64,000 nucleotides of DNA from Aselliscus stoliczkanus (GCA_033961575.1 CM066741.1:1493715-1557714), one strand, 5' to 3'; shown: positions 1 to 13,149, counted from the stretch's first letter. A program made the numbers and translations. Notes: a model not told the origin generated them from the letters alone.

Positions 1-255
1 TTTAATTCTCAGACCAAAAAAAAAAAATCCCCTGACTCCATCCCAGTCATTGTGTAGGTTAGCCTCCCAGGACACGTTCCCATAGTGCCCTAGGCATTCT
101 CTTCAAAGTGCTTCACAAAAGTGAAATTAAAGATTGGTGCTGTGGTTTGTAGAAAGTCTTATCTCCCCACTACACTGTAAGCTCCGTGACAATAATGATC
201 TTCTCAATCTTAAAATAGTTCCTGATACACAGCAGTGAGTGACTGCTTTTCAGAA

Positions 256-280
256 GGATGGATGGATGGAAGGGAGGGAG

Positions 281-344
<64 letters not shown>

Positions 345-372
345 AAGACAGAGGGAGAGAAAGAGGAAAGAA
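256..372. repeat. Compound (GGAT)/(GGGA)/(GA)/(CAGA) microsatellite
   Basis: GGAT units run into GGGA, then about 20 GA units, then CAGA units and an A/G-rich tail. This purine tract yields long Arg/Glu frames on the plus strand that are artefacts. Confidence 0.95.
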
Positions 373-946
373 AGAGACCACAACAGCAAGAAAGGACATA
401 AGTTATTTTCAGACCTTTAGTTTATCGTGTGACCAGTGACGTTCTCTGTATGTTTTTCTCTGTTGACCCACATGCTGTATCTGGCTCTGGACTGTACCTA
501 GAGTATCATTAGTACTCGGAAATAATATATATATATTTTAATTAGTTTCGAAGAAACTTATGTCATATCAACTGGATTTTCAAAGGTCATGTTTTCCATA
601 TTTACTTAGCAAGGCAATCTGTTGCCCAGTGACAAAGCTTCCGACTGTCCCCAAGTGCGCCAAGCCTCAGAATTAATTTGCTGTTGCCTCCCCAAAGGTC
701 AGCCCTCCTTTTTAGGACCCATCTACAGATTATTCCAGTGGAGACTTTGGGTGTGAAATGCCACTTTGGGTGGGAAAAATTGAAACGTCAAATCATCAAA
801 TATAAAGCCCAAAAGCCTCTGCCTTTTTATCCAGATAGAAACCCCCAGACACATTGAGAATAAGCCCGGCGGTGAGCAGGGTTTCGCTCCCAGGCCTCTG
901 GGAGGGGCGAGAAGCAAGCTCCGCTGACTTACAACCTGACTTGGTG

Positions 947-1157
947 ATTGCACAGACTCTCACACTCATTCACACTCACACTTATACCAGACACACACAC
1001 ACTCTTATACACACTCACTCACACTCACACACACACATACTCACACTTATACACAGAACACACACACTCACACTCCCCCACACACTTACACACACTCACA
1101 CACAGACACTCATACTCACACACTCACTCACACACACACACACAGAACACTTACACA
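947..1157. repeat. Degenerate CA-rich repeat (ACACTC-type)
   Basis: About 200 bp of CACACT/CACTCA units with variable TTATAC interruptions. The His/Thr-rich frames over it are low-complexity artefacts. Confidence 0.93.
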
Positions 1158-1764
1158 CAGGCCCTCTTTATGTTTTTCCTAAAAAGTTCAACCTAACGTG
1201 CAGGATATCATAAGTCTATAGGAAAAACTATGCCAAAAATAAAATAAACCTTTGATTCCTCTTTGATGTTTTTTAAAATGTGCATATTCAGATCTGTGCG
1301 CCATAACTGCAGACAAAAATGAACTTGTATTCGATAGAGCCGGTATTAACAAAAACAGTGGTGGTTGGGTTCCAGCCATGCTTTGGGGTTTTTGAAGAAT
1401 CATCTCTATTAGAAGCCTTCAAAACATGTTTTCTCATCGACACAGGAAAGGGAAGAGCAGGTTTACTCATTGTAATCATTGAGTGTTCAGAGTCAGAAAA
1501 TTACTGCACTGGGGTTTTTTGAGAGAATCCATGGCAAGTTTAGATCTTTCTCATGAGGACAGAGGTGAGAAAAGAGACTCTCAGTGAGGCTGGCTGTCTG
1601 GGAGCAGACACCTGAGTGTTACCCAAAGTCAATGAAGAAACATGCCTACGAAGAAAACCCATCCCCACACACAAGGGAGGCGCACTCATTTAAAGAATTC
1701 CAGAATTAACTTGGTCCCACGGTTTCCTGCAGTGCAAGTAATAAAGAGCATCTCGCTTAAAAGT

Positions 1765-1962
1765 CACTGGCCCTTAGTATGACTCCTTAGTCTGACCCAT
1801 CCCCCTACAATGGGGTACTATGAACCCCATTGTCAGGTGGGAAAATCGAGGCCACTGCAGAGGATGACTTGCCCAAGGTCACACAGCACGCAGCAGGCAG
1901 AGCCGAGACTCAGCCCAGTCCGACCTCACTCCAGCCCCATGCTACCAACTCTGAAGCTCTAT
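1765..1962 (+). repeat. MIR-like SINE fragment
   Basis: The core GATGACTTGCCCAAGGTCAC, followed by CACAGCACGCAGCAGGCAGAG, is the usual MIR central region. It is diverged, as expected for an ancient mammalian SINE. Confidence 0.75.
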
Positions 1963-2564
1963 ATTTTGTGGCCTCCCTACTTGGACTGAAGTGACATCCT
2001 TTTTAAAAAAAAAGCTTTCCTCTCTGACAAACTGCGAAGGCTCCTGGGGTGAGAGTCTCATCCCACCCAAAGGCTCGTTCTACTGATGATGAAACACAGA
2101 TGGAATTTCTGGGATCCCCTGAAAAAGAGACCCGGGAGAGGTCTGCCTTGCTTCCCGGACGGGGTCCCACTTCTAACCCAGAACTCAGGCGGCTTCATAC
2201 CAGGGATTGTGGGCCAGTCCTCCGTCCCCAGAGGCATCCGTAAACTCACTCACAGAGAGTGGGTTTCATAAAAATCGAGAGTGTGCAAACCAAAAGGGGA
2301 GACATCATGTCACAGTCAACTGGGTTTTGTCCTCTAGCAGGACAAAAGCCAGAAAACCCATTCCGAAGCCCCTCCAGACACAAAGAATCCCTAACTTCCC
2401 AGGGTGGATGGACTTCCCGGGCGTCCTCTGTCACCCCATCCCAGCGTCCCGTTTCCATGACAGCATGGAGGCTCAGTGGTTCCCTTGCCTTAGGATTATC
2501 CCACACACCTCAGAGCCAAGAACGGCAGAGACAACCTCCCTCCCCTTCCACTTTTGAAATGGGG

Positions 2565-2606
2565 CGCGCGCACGCACGCATGCACGCGCGCGCACACACA
2601 TGCACC
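2565..2606. repeat. (CG)/(CA) alternating purine-pyrimidine tract
   Basis: GCGCGCGCACGCACGCATGCACGCGCGCGCACACACATG: nearly uninterrupted alternating purine-pyrimidine with many CpG/CpA steps, a classical Z-DNA-forming composition. Confidence 0.85.
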
Positions 2607-3264
2607 CTTGCTTTTAGCTAATAGCTACCTGAAATCAACATTACATTCCTCGCACACTCCTTTGCAACACCGTGTGGGCATGTGATTAAGTGCCAGCTAA
2701 TCACACAGAGGCAGGAGTATCTTGTGGCACCTTCCACCGGGGACAGTGCCTTTCTTTACCCTTTCCTTCCTGCGGGCTGGAAGGATGCGATGTCTGGATA
2801 CGCTAGCATCCTTCTCAGACCATGGGGTCACTGTCATGCCTGGGACGGCGGGGCAGAAAACTGAAAGGACCCTGGGGTCCTGCGCTCTGGATTCCTGCCT
2901 TTGAGGTGAGAATAAAACCTTATGCGTCTTCTAGAAAATGTGGATCCCATTTGAATTCGATTCGTGTTAAGAGGAAACATGTGGTGCCAAAAATAAGGGT
3001 AAGGAACTCCTCGGTGGTTCTCAAGTTAGTCCGCGGTGATGCTGAGTAGATCTGAGGCTGGCCTTCCCCGGGGGGGCCGCCCCCACCCCTTCCCACTCCA
3101 GCCCACATGGCATTCGCTGGCCACGCTGGGACCGGGGCGACCAGACATCCACAGCTGGATTGTGACTCTCACCCGGCAGCAGGTTCCACAGGAGAGCCGG
3201 CCTGCAGACCCAGTCTTCTCCCCCTCACCCTGGCTGCGCCACCTTGGGGTGGTCTGCAGGCAAC

Positions 3265-3500
3265 CATAAATAAGGGCCGATATTTTCTCGTTGCTTACTG
3301 CGTGCTATGCCCTGGGCCCGGCACCTTATATGGTGCAACCATTTTGAGCCACTCAGCAACTTTTTCAGGCAGAGACCTGTTGTCGGACCCATTTTATAGA
3401 TGAGAAACCCGAGGTACCAAAAGGCTAAGGAACATAGCTGGGAAGTCACAAAGCCAGGATTCAAAGCCACAGCCACAGCTATGCATGTGCCCACGACCCT
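3265..3500 (+). repeat. MIR-like SINE
   Basis: It runs from TTGCTTACTGCGTGCTATGCCC through CCCATTTTATAGATGAGAAAC to GGATTCAAAGCC, in the order of the MIR consensus. Confidence 0.75.
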
Positions 3501-4908
3501 GCGCTGCCTCCTGGGGAGAGGAGAAAAAGGAAGGTGATAAATAAAAATTAAAAAAATAGGGCCTCCCACTTGAAAATGGCCGCGTTTCCTTAGGACCTTC
3601 ATTCTGCTCGACGCTCACGACAGCAGAAAATCCCTATCATTTTCTAGACGGATGTCCTGTTTCAGATGTGTCATCATCTGCACATTCTGGAGCGACCTTC
3701 CAAACCAAGTCCCCCCAACCCCGACCTCAGCAGGACACAGACAGAAATGGATTCATGGAAGCCAGCGGTGACCTCAAAGGCCTTCCCAAGACTCCACGGC
3801 ATCGTTCCTGGGGGGGTCAGTCAAGGAAAGCTCCACAATGCATTCCAACGTGTGCACCAGGACCTCAATGGTTGGGACTTGGGGAGTCCTCAGTGCAGTG
3901 GGTGAAACTGGGGGTCCCAATCTCGTAGGCGAGGCTGGGAGGGTCTACAGCAGTCGCTGGCTGGGCCGGCCCTGCCTCAGATCTCAGGTGAGAGGACGCA
4001 GGGGTCTCGGGGGACAGCAGTGCCATGTGTGGAGCATTCTGTGCACCTGACAATGCCACTCACTCCCAGGGATCATGTCACTTTTCCTGGAGGGCGGAGC
4101 CACTACGACCAAACTGTCTGTCAGTGCCAAGTGCCATCTCAGGCTCATCAACACTCAGATGCTTTCCTCTTCTGATCTGAACCAGTGCACCAGGGGCTCA
4201 ATTGGCCTCTAAGACACACCCCAGAAATGTGATGTCCCTCACCAACCTCAACCACACCTACCCTAAAATTGGGGGAGAGGGGGAGGCCTTTCCAACACAG
4301 GCTGCAAACCCAGGTGCCTACGGGGCAGAAATGAGTGCAGCAGGCCTGACTGGGATCAACGGAGACAAAAACGGGGACTGTGCGTCCGGCTGCGCAGACG
4401 GCTGCTCTCAGCTCCAAAGGGTTGTTGTAACCAGAACGTGGGGGCAGCTCTCAGCACGCGAAGGCGGAGATGTATGCGAAACCTCCCAATTCTAAAACGT
4501 TGACATCAAATTCAAACACCGTTTGATGGGCCCAACAAGACTCCGGGTGCTGGTTGGAGAGTGAATTTGCAACTGGCGACAGGGGAAGCCACCTGACCGG
4601 AGACCACCGCCAGGGTGGGTCTCAAAGGACATGCGAGGTCCCAGGAAACTAGTCCCGAGGAGGCCTTCCCATATGAGCCATAGGTAGAAGAAAGGGCGGC
4701 TTAAACCAGGATCTGAGAGGCACCCCATGTGGAAACACCTCCTTCAAAGAGACAGGAGGAGGCCCAGGGGACAACCACAGTCACCGCTCTAGGGGACACG
4801 CCATCTGCAGAGGCAGCAGCCACCTGCGGAGACCTCACTGTATGCGATAAGGAAGGGCACAAGAGCAGGAATTGGGGAGGACAGGTCCCCGCAGGACCAC
4901 CCCTGCCC

Positions 4909-4924
4909 CCACACACACACACAC
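4909..4924. repeat. Short (CA)n tract
   Basis: About eight CA units in PRKCB intron 1. Confidence 0.8.
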
Positions 4925-5759
4925 TTCCTCCCAGAGCAGGCCGGTTTTAACTCCCTGGTGCTGGGAAGGGAGAAAGTGCGGTGCACGTCCTTTGCATGTG
5001 GGGTTGCCCAGCTCCGGGCCTTTCCTGGATGGAGCATCACTGCCCGGTATACACACACCCCTTAAAAGGACCTTTCTGCGGTGATGAATTCCTAGCTCGG
5101 GGCATCACTCTGGAAGGGCGATTCCTTCACTCTGACTAACTCGGCCACTTCTGCAAAGTCCTGGGCACCATCCTTTCCCACAAAAGGCAGCCCGGAGCCC
5201 CGCAGCCTACCTTGGCACTGGAATCCTTGCTTCCCGAAGCCCCTGCAAAGGCAGAAGGAGGCAAGTCAGGCAGCCCCGCGGGCCGGGTCACCGCCCTCCC
5301 GGGCCCCGCGGCCCAGGTGCAGCCTCCCAGCCACAGACGGGTACCCAGGGGTCTTCCGCTCTGGGGGCACGGGGCGCTCGGCGGGGTCCCCCGCCTCCGT
5401 CAGCAGGCAGACGCGGGGAGGTTGCGACCGCCAGGTGGCGGCTGAGGGGACGCGTTCCTCCGCGGGGGGCGCAGGGCCGGCGGGGAGCAGCCCGCGGAGA
5501 GGCCCGAGCGCCCTCGGGGAGAGACGGGGGTGCGGGCCCCGCCGCGGCGGCGATCCCTGCGGGGCCGGGGGGACAGGGGCCTCTGCTCGCCCAGAGGGAC
5601 GGGGTGGCGGAGAGGGGCCTGCAGCCCGGCGGCCGGGGAGGCCCCGGGGGTGGAAAGGGGAACCCAGGCCGCGGGAAGGCGCCACGGAGAGCGCAGGGGG
5701 CTCTGCCCCGGACGCACAGGCGGGAAGGGAGCCGGGGCCGCAGACGCCGGGGCGCTGAC

Positions 5760-6186
5760 CCCGCAACGGCGAGGAGGGCAGGGGGGCCCGGGGCGGGGAT
5801 GGGGGGCCTGGGGCGGGGCACGGGGGGGCGCCCGGCGCTGGTAAGGGGGCCCCGGGGGGCAGGGCAGGGGGGCCCGGGGCGGGGATGGGGGGCCCGGGGG
5901 GGGGCCGGGGGCGCCCGGAGCAGGGCAGGGGGCGCCCGGGGCGGGGAAAGGGGCCCGGGGGGCAGGGAAGGGGGCCCGGAGCTGGGGAGGGGGCGCGGGG
6001 GGCCGGGGGGCAGGGCAGGGGGCCCGGGGCGGGGATGGGGGCGCCCGGAGCAGGGCAGGGGGCCCCGGGGAGCAGGGCAGGGGGCCCCGGGGAGCAGGGC
6101 AGGGGGCCGGGGGGCACGGGGCCGGGGGGCCGGTGGCCGGGGGGCAGGGGCAGGGGCCCCGGGGGCAGGGGCCCGGGGGTCCCCGC
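5760..6186. repeat. G-rich minisatellite abutting the PRKCB exon 1 donor
   Basis: Irregular units of about 15-30 bp built from GGGGGCCCGGGGCGGGGATGG, GCAGGGCAGGGGGC and GGGGCGCCCGGAGCA repeat over about 425 bp. The plus strand is G-rich with dense G-runs, so G-quadruplexes are possible on what is the PRKCB template strand, and the nascent intron RNA is C-rich. The repeat stops about 8 bp before the splice donor. Confidence 0.88.
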
Positions 6187-6193
6187 GCGCTCA

Positions 6194-6660
<467 letters not shown>

Positions 6661-6900
6661 GGGCGGGGAGCATGAAGGGGATGAGACCCCGGGGTGCGCC
6701 CCGGGGGACCCGACGGGGCTGCAGCTGCGGGCGCGTGCGCCCCGCACCCCTGTCTCTGCAGAGACTGGCGCCCGCCCACCCCCCTCCGCCCGGGGGTCGC
6801 CCTGCACGCGTCCCCTGCGGGGATGGGCTCCCGCTGGGCCTCGCTCAGAAAGCCCGGAGGCGCCATGCACCGCACACGTAGGGAACCAGGGGCCTGTATT

Positions 6901-7559
6901 TTATACGAGCGTGAAAAACTCCACCGCAAAGGCAATTCTCGGTTCTGCTTGCCCGACCAACGAGAAGAGAGCGCCCTGGCTTCGGGCCTCCCCCTCCACA
7001 AACAGAGTCGGTTTCCCCAACTGTGAAATGGGCTCATGGGGAGGTGATGCCCTGGGTCCTTATGTCCTACACCGTATTCACTCCTGACCCCTCCTCCCCG
7101 ATGCTAGTCGTATTTGTGCACCATCTAGGGGGGAAAAAGTCTTTGTGGTTTCTGCGTTTGAAGAGCAAGAGGCACCCACACTATCAAATCTCCCCAAACG
7201 CTGCCTCCCTTTATTTGGTAAGGAGGGAGATGGATGAGGGCTGCAGAGAGGTGACAGACACACTGACACCCCCCTGGGGCTGCCTCCTGGGTGGGAGGAT
7301 TGAAAGGTAACCAAGAGTAAGAGTTGTCCAGGGGGGAACGCTCAGTGCACGGGGTCCAAACCGCACCTGCCCCCACCCGCCTCCCCGGGAAGGCTGCACT
7401 GCATCAGGCCACGCACTCCGCTCTCTGCTCGCTCACCACTGTGTCACCCAGCACCAGGCTCACTGACTGACATCTCCTAGGAGCTCAACGAACATGGCTT
7501 AAATGAGTGTGTGAACACATGCGTCACTGAAAAATTAAAGGCTCGCACCCCCTTACAAG
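6901..7559. other. PRKCB upstream flank, no gene seen
   Basis: Mostly unique sequence. A short piece around 7005-7035 (GGTTTCCCCAACTGTGAAATGGG) resembles the end of MIR/L2 elements. No coding exon is recognisable. Confidence 0.6.
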
Positions 7560-7745
7560 CCCCACCTGTGTCAGGAGGCGTTCGATGATGACAAGCAGCA
7601 GGTGCTATCAGTGTCAGGTACTTGACTGCCTGATTCAGTCCTCCCGGCAACCCTGGGCAGGTCTGATCGCTTTCACTCTCCACAAGGGCGGTGAGGCTCA
7701 GAGTGATCAAGATATACACCCCAGGTCACAGGTTGTTGGAGGGTG
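7560..7745 (+). repeat. MIR-like SINE
   Basis: GCAGGTGCTATCAGTGTCAGG through CCTCCCGGCAACCCTGGGCAGG to CACCCCAGGTCACAGG follows MIR order with heavy divergence. Confidence 0.6.
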
Positions 7746-8306
7746 GTCAGGTCAGCCCAACTACAAATCATACTGGTGAGAAAGGGCTGAAAGGGGGAAG
7801 GATGGAGTCAAACCAGCAACCCTGAACTTGTGCCTAAGGCTGCTCAGGGCCCGCTATGACGATTTTGCCTCATTAAGTGGCATATGAAGAGCAGAGCCTG
7901 TCATAATACAATGTCCCTCCCCACACAGTAATTCAAAGATAACGAGGGGAAAACTAGCATTCACTTTTGAGGTTGACATGCATGTCTGGGAAACTGGACG
8001 TGCTGTCTATTATTAGTTCTGTACGAGGCCCCATCCCCTCCCAGGGAGACTTGGGAAAGCCTCCCAGGAGACACTGCGCTGAAGGAGACTTCCTTTGAAC
8101 CGACGAGCTGGAAGCTTGCAGCCCACATCCTGCCTTTGAGCGAGGTGCGCTGGAGGCCTTTGGTCTGTAACAACAAACAGCCCCTCCCGGGGCCTGGGCC
8201 TGGGGATCAAGGGCTGGTGACCAAAGCGGGACCTGGGGGCCACAGAACAGCTGGATTCCTGGAGGGGCTGCACCATCTGACGATGACGAAACACACCCCC
8301 CTGCAG

Positions 8307-8439
8307 GGCAGGGGTCTCAAACTGGTGGCCCTTGAAGACATTTTTTTAGCCAGGCCAGTGAATTTTTTATTTTTTATTTTTGGTTCCCACTGGGTAGAAT
8401 TTTACCTAAATATCCACATTCTGACTTCTTTAGGAGAAA

Positions 8440-8440
<1 letters not shown>
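8307..8440 (+). mobile_element. hAT-type DNA transposon fragment (low confidence)
   Basis: CAGGGGTCTCAAACTGGTGGCCC is typical of a hAT terminal repeat. The body is short and is followed directly by an (AT)n tract. No transposase is visible. Confidence 0.4.

Positions 8441-8441
<1 letters not shown>

Positions 8442-8487
<46 letters not shown>
8442..8487. repeat. (AT)n microsatellite
   Basis: About 23 uninterrupted AT units. Confidence 0.97.
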
Positions 8488-8489
<2 letters not shown>

Positions 8490-8514
8490 CTAAATATGGC
8501 TACATGGAGCCTGC

Positions 8515-9110
8515 ATTCCTCCATTCACTCATTCATTTGTTCATTCGTTCAGCAATGAATTTATTGAGCACCTACTATGTGCTGTTCCTCACATTGTTAA
8601 GTAAAACAGAAAAAGTCTCTGCCTTCATAGAGCTGACAGACTAATCGGGAAGAGGGACAATAAACGAATAATACTAGGTGGTGTGACAGTATCTGCTGTA
8701 AAGGAAAAGAAAGCATGGCAAAGGAGCGAAGAGTGAAAGTGCCCAGGGAAATCCTTTGTCAGGGGACAGAGGCTTGAAGGAAGTGAGGGGCAGAGCTGGG
8801 GCCTACCTGAGGGTAGAGTGTCCCAGGCAAGGAACCCAGCGCCTGCGCAGGCCCTGGGGAAGGAGGATCGGGGGACCCGGTGGCTGGGCGGACAGAGAGG
8901 AGGAAGCAGCTAGAAGATACCATCAGGAAGGCGGCTGGCCTTGCAGCCGTGGTCAGGATGTCGGGTTTCACTCCAGTGGATGGAAAGCCATGGAGGGTTG
9001 AGAGCAGGGGCGTGGCTTGATCTGACGCCTGTTTTCTTTAAAGATTACCCTAGAAAATGTGGAAAACAGAGTGCAGGGGAGGAAGAATTGAAGCAGGGAG
9101 ACACATCACA
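8515..9110 (-). repeat. L2 LINE fragment, reverse orientation
   Basis: It begins CATTCACTCATTCATTTG..TTATTGAGCACCTACTATGTGC, continues through AGTGTCCCAGGCAAGGAACC and GGAAAGCCATGGAGGGTTGAGAGC, and reaches TGGCTTGATCTGACG. This is the complement of the L2 3' region and is collinear with it over about 600 bp. Confidence 0.75.
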
Positions 9111-9394
9111 TCCAAGGACCCCCAAAAAGATGATGAGCAGATGTCTCATCAGAAACTTGGGAGGCCAGAGGGCAGTAGACGGATCTGTGCACTGTGTTAA
9201 AAGAAAAAAAAAAAATCAACCAAAAATCATATAAATGGCAAAACTGTCCTCCAAACTGTGAGGGAGAAATGAAGACATTCCAAGAAAAACAAAAGTTGAG
9301 GGACTTTTTTTTTTTTTTACCACGAGGTCATCTGAGCAAGAAATGCTAACGGAAGTCACACAGGTTCACATGAGTGGACACAAGACAGTAACTC

Positions 9395-11046
9395 AAAGCC
9401 ATGTGAAGAAATAAATCCAAGCATTTACGGACAGTTAATCTATGACAAGGGAAGCAAGAATTTACACTGGAGTAAAGATAGTATATTCAATAAATGGTGC
9501 TGGGAAAATTGGACTGACACATGCAAAAAAATGAAATTGGATCATCTCCTTACGCCTTATACAAGAACAAATTCAAAATGGATTAAAGACTTAAATGTAA
9601 GACCTGAAACCATAAAAATCCTAAAAGAAAATATAGGGAGTACATTTGCAGACATTACCCGGAGCAATATTTTTACTGATACATCCCTACGGGCAAGGGA
9701 AGTAAAAGAAAAAATGAACATATGGGATTATATCAGACTTAAAAGTTTTTTCACAACAAAGGAAACCATTAATAAAACAAAAAGGAAGCCTACTGAATGG
9801 GAGAGTATATTTGCCAACGATATATCTGATAAGGGGTTAATATCCAAAATTTATAAAACACTCATGAAACTCAACACCAAAAAAACAACCCAATTAAAAA
9901 ATGGGCAGAAGATATGAAGAGACATTTCTCTAAAGAGGACATACAGATGGCCAACAGGCATATGAAAAAAAGTTCAACCTCACTGATCATTAGGGAAATG
10001 CAAATAAAAACCACCATGAGATACCACCTCACCCCAGTCAGAATGGCTATCATCAATAAATCAACAAACAACAAGTGCTGGCGGGGCTGTGGGGAAAAGG
10101 GGACCCTGCTGCACTGTTGGTGGGACTGCAGATTGGTGCAGCCACTATGGAAGTCAGTATGGAGGTATCTCAAAGAACTGGAAATAGAGCTACCGTTTGA
10201 CCCAGCAATTCCACTCCTAGGTATTTATCCTGAAAAAACCAAGACACTTATTCAAAAAAAGTTATGCACCCCTATGTTCATAGCAGCACAATTTACAATA
10301 GCTAAGACTTGGAAACAACCAAAATGCCCGTCAGTAGATGACTGGATTAAGAAACTGTGGTATATTTATACAATGGAGTATTACTCCGCTATAAGGAAGA
10401 ATGAAATCGTGCCATTTGCAATGATATGGATGGACCTAGAGACTATAATGTTGAGTGAAATAAGTCAGTCAGAGAAGGACAAATACCATATGATCTCACT
10501 CATATGTGGAATCTGAAAAACTGTATGAATGAGCAAAGTAAACAGAAACTGTCTCATAGACATAGAGGAAAAATCAGGGTTGCTAATTGGGAGAGGAATG
10601 GGGATGAGGGAGAAGGGGAAGGGATTAGACAGCAAAAATAGGCAACTACAATATTGCCACAGGGATAGGAAAAACAGTTTGGGGAATATAATTAATAATG
10701 TTGTAAATATTCTGTGGAATGTCAGATGATCATAGGTCTTGTTAGGGAGACCATTTCATGGATGGAGTAGAGGTTTGATCACTGCACTGTATTACTAAAG
10801 CGGAGGTGGTATACCTACTGTAATTGAATATATATAGATAGTCACGGGATGTGGATTATACTGTGGAAGAGAGTCAGAGGAAGAGTAATAGATATATATG
10901 ATATGGGGGGGAGTGGGGTGGTGTATTGGGGGTGGGGGGTTGTCACTTGGAGGGGTAAAATGTATAACTATTGCACTGCGTTGTACACCTGAAACTAATT
11001 AAAAATAAAATAAAATTAAAAAAAAAAAGCCATGTGAAGAAATAAA
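9395..11046 (+). mobile_element. 5'-truncated LINE-1 with 21-bp target-site duplication
   Basis: The insertion (9416-11025) is bracketed by identical 21-bp direct repeats at 9395-9415 and 11026-11046 (both begin AAAGCCATGTGAAG). It holds the 3' third of ORF2, a 3' UTR with a G-rich stretch near 10900-10940, the end TTGTACACCTGAAACTAATT, and an A-rich tail. A perfect duplication and low decay mark it as one of the younger L1 insertions here. Confidence 0.95.
9419..10516 (+). pseudogene. L1 ORF2 C-terminal fragment, frameshifted
   Basis: The reading starts inside ORF2 ([10 protein letters not shown]) and runs through [18 protein letters not shown] to an A-rich stretch near 9875-9890. The frame shifts there. 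The rest ([17 protein letters not shown], then [18 protein letters not shown] with the C-terminal Cys residues, then [14 protein letters not shown]) reads on to the stop after 10513. Endonuclease and reverse transcriptase domains are absent, so the copy cannot be active. Confidence 0.93.
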
Positions 11047-11189
11047 GATCTCAAGAAAGGTAAGCGTATGCGCGATTAGGCAAGCTCGTGTTGTCGTGGA
11101 AATGGCTGGTAACTCTGCATTTTGTTTTCTCCGTAATTTAAGAGACTAATGCATCATAAAAATTAAAACATTATTAGTTTATGTTTTGG

Positions 11190-12330
11190 GACACATCATG
11201 TATGAAGACGTCAGTGTCTGAAAGAGGTGGGGACAGAACTGTCCAGGAGCAGAGTGTTGTATGTTGTTGAGGAAAGCTGGTACAAATTCAAATGAGAGTG
11301 TTTTCACTTTAGGATATTAAATGTAATCCCCATAGTAACCACAAAGAAAACAGTCGCACAATATGCACAAAAGGAAATGAGAAAGAAATTAAAATGTTTC
11401 ACTACCAAAAAAAAAAATCAGTTAAAGACAAAAGAAGACAGTAACGCAGGAAATGAGAAATTAAAAAAAGCTAAAATGCATAACGAAAACAAATGGCAAA
11501 ATGACACACATAAGCTCCTCCTTATCACTAATTAGTTTACATGTAAACTCTCCAATCGGAAGATAGAGATTGGCAGAATGGATTTTAAAAATATGATCAA
11601 ACTATATGCTGTCTATCAGAGAATCAGTTTAGATCCCAAAACACAAATAGGTTTTGAAAACGAAAGGATGACGAAAGCAGGATCTAGAAGAAGTATTTCT
11701 ACACCCATGTCATAGCAGCGTCATTCCCAGTAGCTAAAGTGTGGAGGCAGCCCAAGTGTCCATGAATGGATAAGCAAAATGTGGTCTCTACATACAGTGG
11801 AGTATTATTCAGCCTTAAAAAGGAAGAAAATGCTGGCACACGCTACAACATAGATGAACTTTGAGAACATCATGCTAAGTGAAACAAGCCAGTCACAGAA
11901 AGACAAAGATTGTATGATTCCACTTATAGAAGGTGCACAGAATAGTCAAATTCATCGAAATAAAGTAGAATGGTGATTGGGAAGAATGCGGAGTTATTGT
12001 TGGATGGGCTATTGAGTTTCGGGTCTGGAGGCAGTGGTGATAATTGCACAATGATAGGAATGTACTTTATACCACTGAACTGTACCCTGAAAATGGTAAA
12101 GATAAGTTTATGCTATGTGTATCTCACCACGATTTGAAAACTGAGGGGGAAGCTGAATGGATTAATTGATACAGAATTTCACTTTGAGAAGATGAGAAAG
12201 TTCTAGAAGTGGGTGGTGGTGACGGCTGCACAGCAGTGGGAATGTACTTAGTGCACTGGACACGAAAAATGGGAGTTTAATTTTATGTTTTGTATACTTT
12301 GCCATAATAAAAAAGTAAATGAGAAAAAAC
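11190..12330 (+). mobile_element. Older L1M-type LINE remnant
   Basis: Around 11500-11680 it has an ORF2 N-terminal-like segment (CTCTCCAATCGGAAGATAGAG). It then jumps to the 3' end (GTGGAGTATTATTCAGCC, GCTAAGTGAAACAAGCCAGT) and a 3' UTR ending near 12320. The gap implies an internal deletion. It is much more diverged than the L1 just upstream. Confidence 0.8.
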
Positions 12331-12334
12331 TAAT

Positions 12335-12565
12335 ATTGATTAGACACTAACAGGGAGCCAGTCCTGTGCTAAACACTGTGCATGCATCGACGTCCCTACT
12401 GTATGATTCCTATATTATCTACAGGGAAGGAAGCTTAAGTTGCAAAAGGGTTTTTTGTAGCGTGTAACTTGGAAAACATGGAGGTTTCCAAGGCTTCGTG
12501 TGAGAAAGTGGCAGCACTAAGACGTGAACCCAGGTCGTCTGAGTCCAGGGCCCGTGCTTTACACA
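12335..12565 (+). repeat. MIR-like SINE
   Basis: TTAGACACTAACAGGGAGCC..CCTGTGCTAAACACTG followed by AGACGTGAACCCAGGTCGTC matches the MIR order. Confidence 0.7.
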
Positions 12566-12669
12566 CTACAGCTGTTTGTATGACATCCCCCAGGAAACAC
12601 ATTCATCCCTGGAAGGATGAAATACTTCTACACAGGAAAACTCTACCAGGAAAGATAACCAGCCACCTC

Positions 12670-12905
12670 AGAAAAAAAATTTTGTTGCAATATAACATAA
12701 ATACAATAAAGTACGTTCATTTTAAGCCTACAGTAGAATATGTTTCTACATAGGTCTCCACCTGTGTAGCTTCCACCAGATCAAAATATAGAAGAGTTCT
12801 GGCCCCCTAGGAAACCCTCCTGTACCCTTTCCCGGGAAATACCCACTGCAGAGGGAGCCACTGTCTGACTTCTGTCATCATAGATGAGGTTTACTTATTT
12901 TAATA
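12670..12905 (-). mobile_element. L1M 3' region, reverse
   Basis: ATATAACATAAATACAATAAAG..CCTGTGTAGCTTCCACCAGATC is the complement of an old L1 3' UTR. SINE-A inserts at its right edge. Confidence 0.6.
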
Positions 12906-12910
12906 GAAGT

Positions 12911-13017
12911 ATTTTTTTTTTTTGAGGGCAGTGTCACTGGCCCTCACATGTGGGACCCGAACCAGGGCCGCTGGCCTCCCAAGCCAGCGCCCAACCATTG
13001 CGCCACTCAGCTGGCCC
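12911..13017 (-). mobile_element. SINE-A (tRNA-derived)
   Basis: A T-run on the left, then GAGGGCAGTGTCACTGGCCC to CAGCTGGCCC on the right: a full-length minus copy. TAGAAGT flanks both sides as a probable target-site duplication. Confidence 0.9.
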
Positions 13018-13149
13018 TAGAAGTTTTTAATTGTAGCATAATATATGTAACATCAAATTTACATCAAATGTTACATAATATATGTAACATATGAGATATA
13101 TATGTAACAATATATGTAACCATTTTTTAAATTGGGGCATAATATATGT

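Noticed and set aside
235..439. Arg/Glu-rich frames
   Set aside because: Translations of the (GA)n/(CAGA)n microsatellite.
854..1213. His/Thr-rich frame of 119 codons
   Set aside because: Translation of the CA-rich repeat at 947-1157.
5266..6117. Long minus-strand Pro-rich frame of 283 codons (and plus-strand frames up to 400 codons at 5604-7087)
   Set aside because: They lie in the CpG island and G-rich minisatellite. Composition removes stop codons, the frames have no domain, and they overlap the proven PRKCB exon 1 on the other strand or in another frame.
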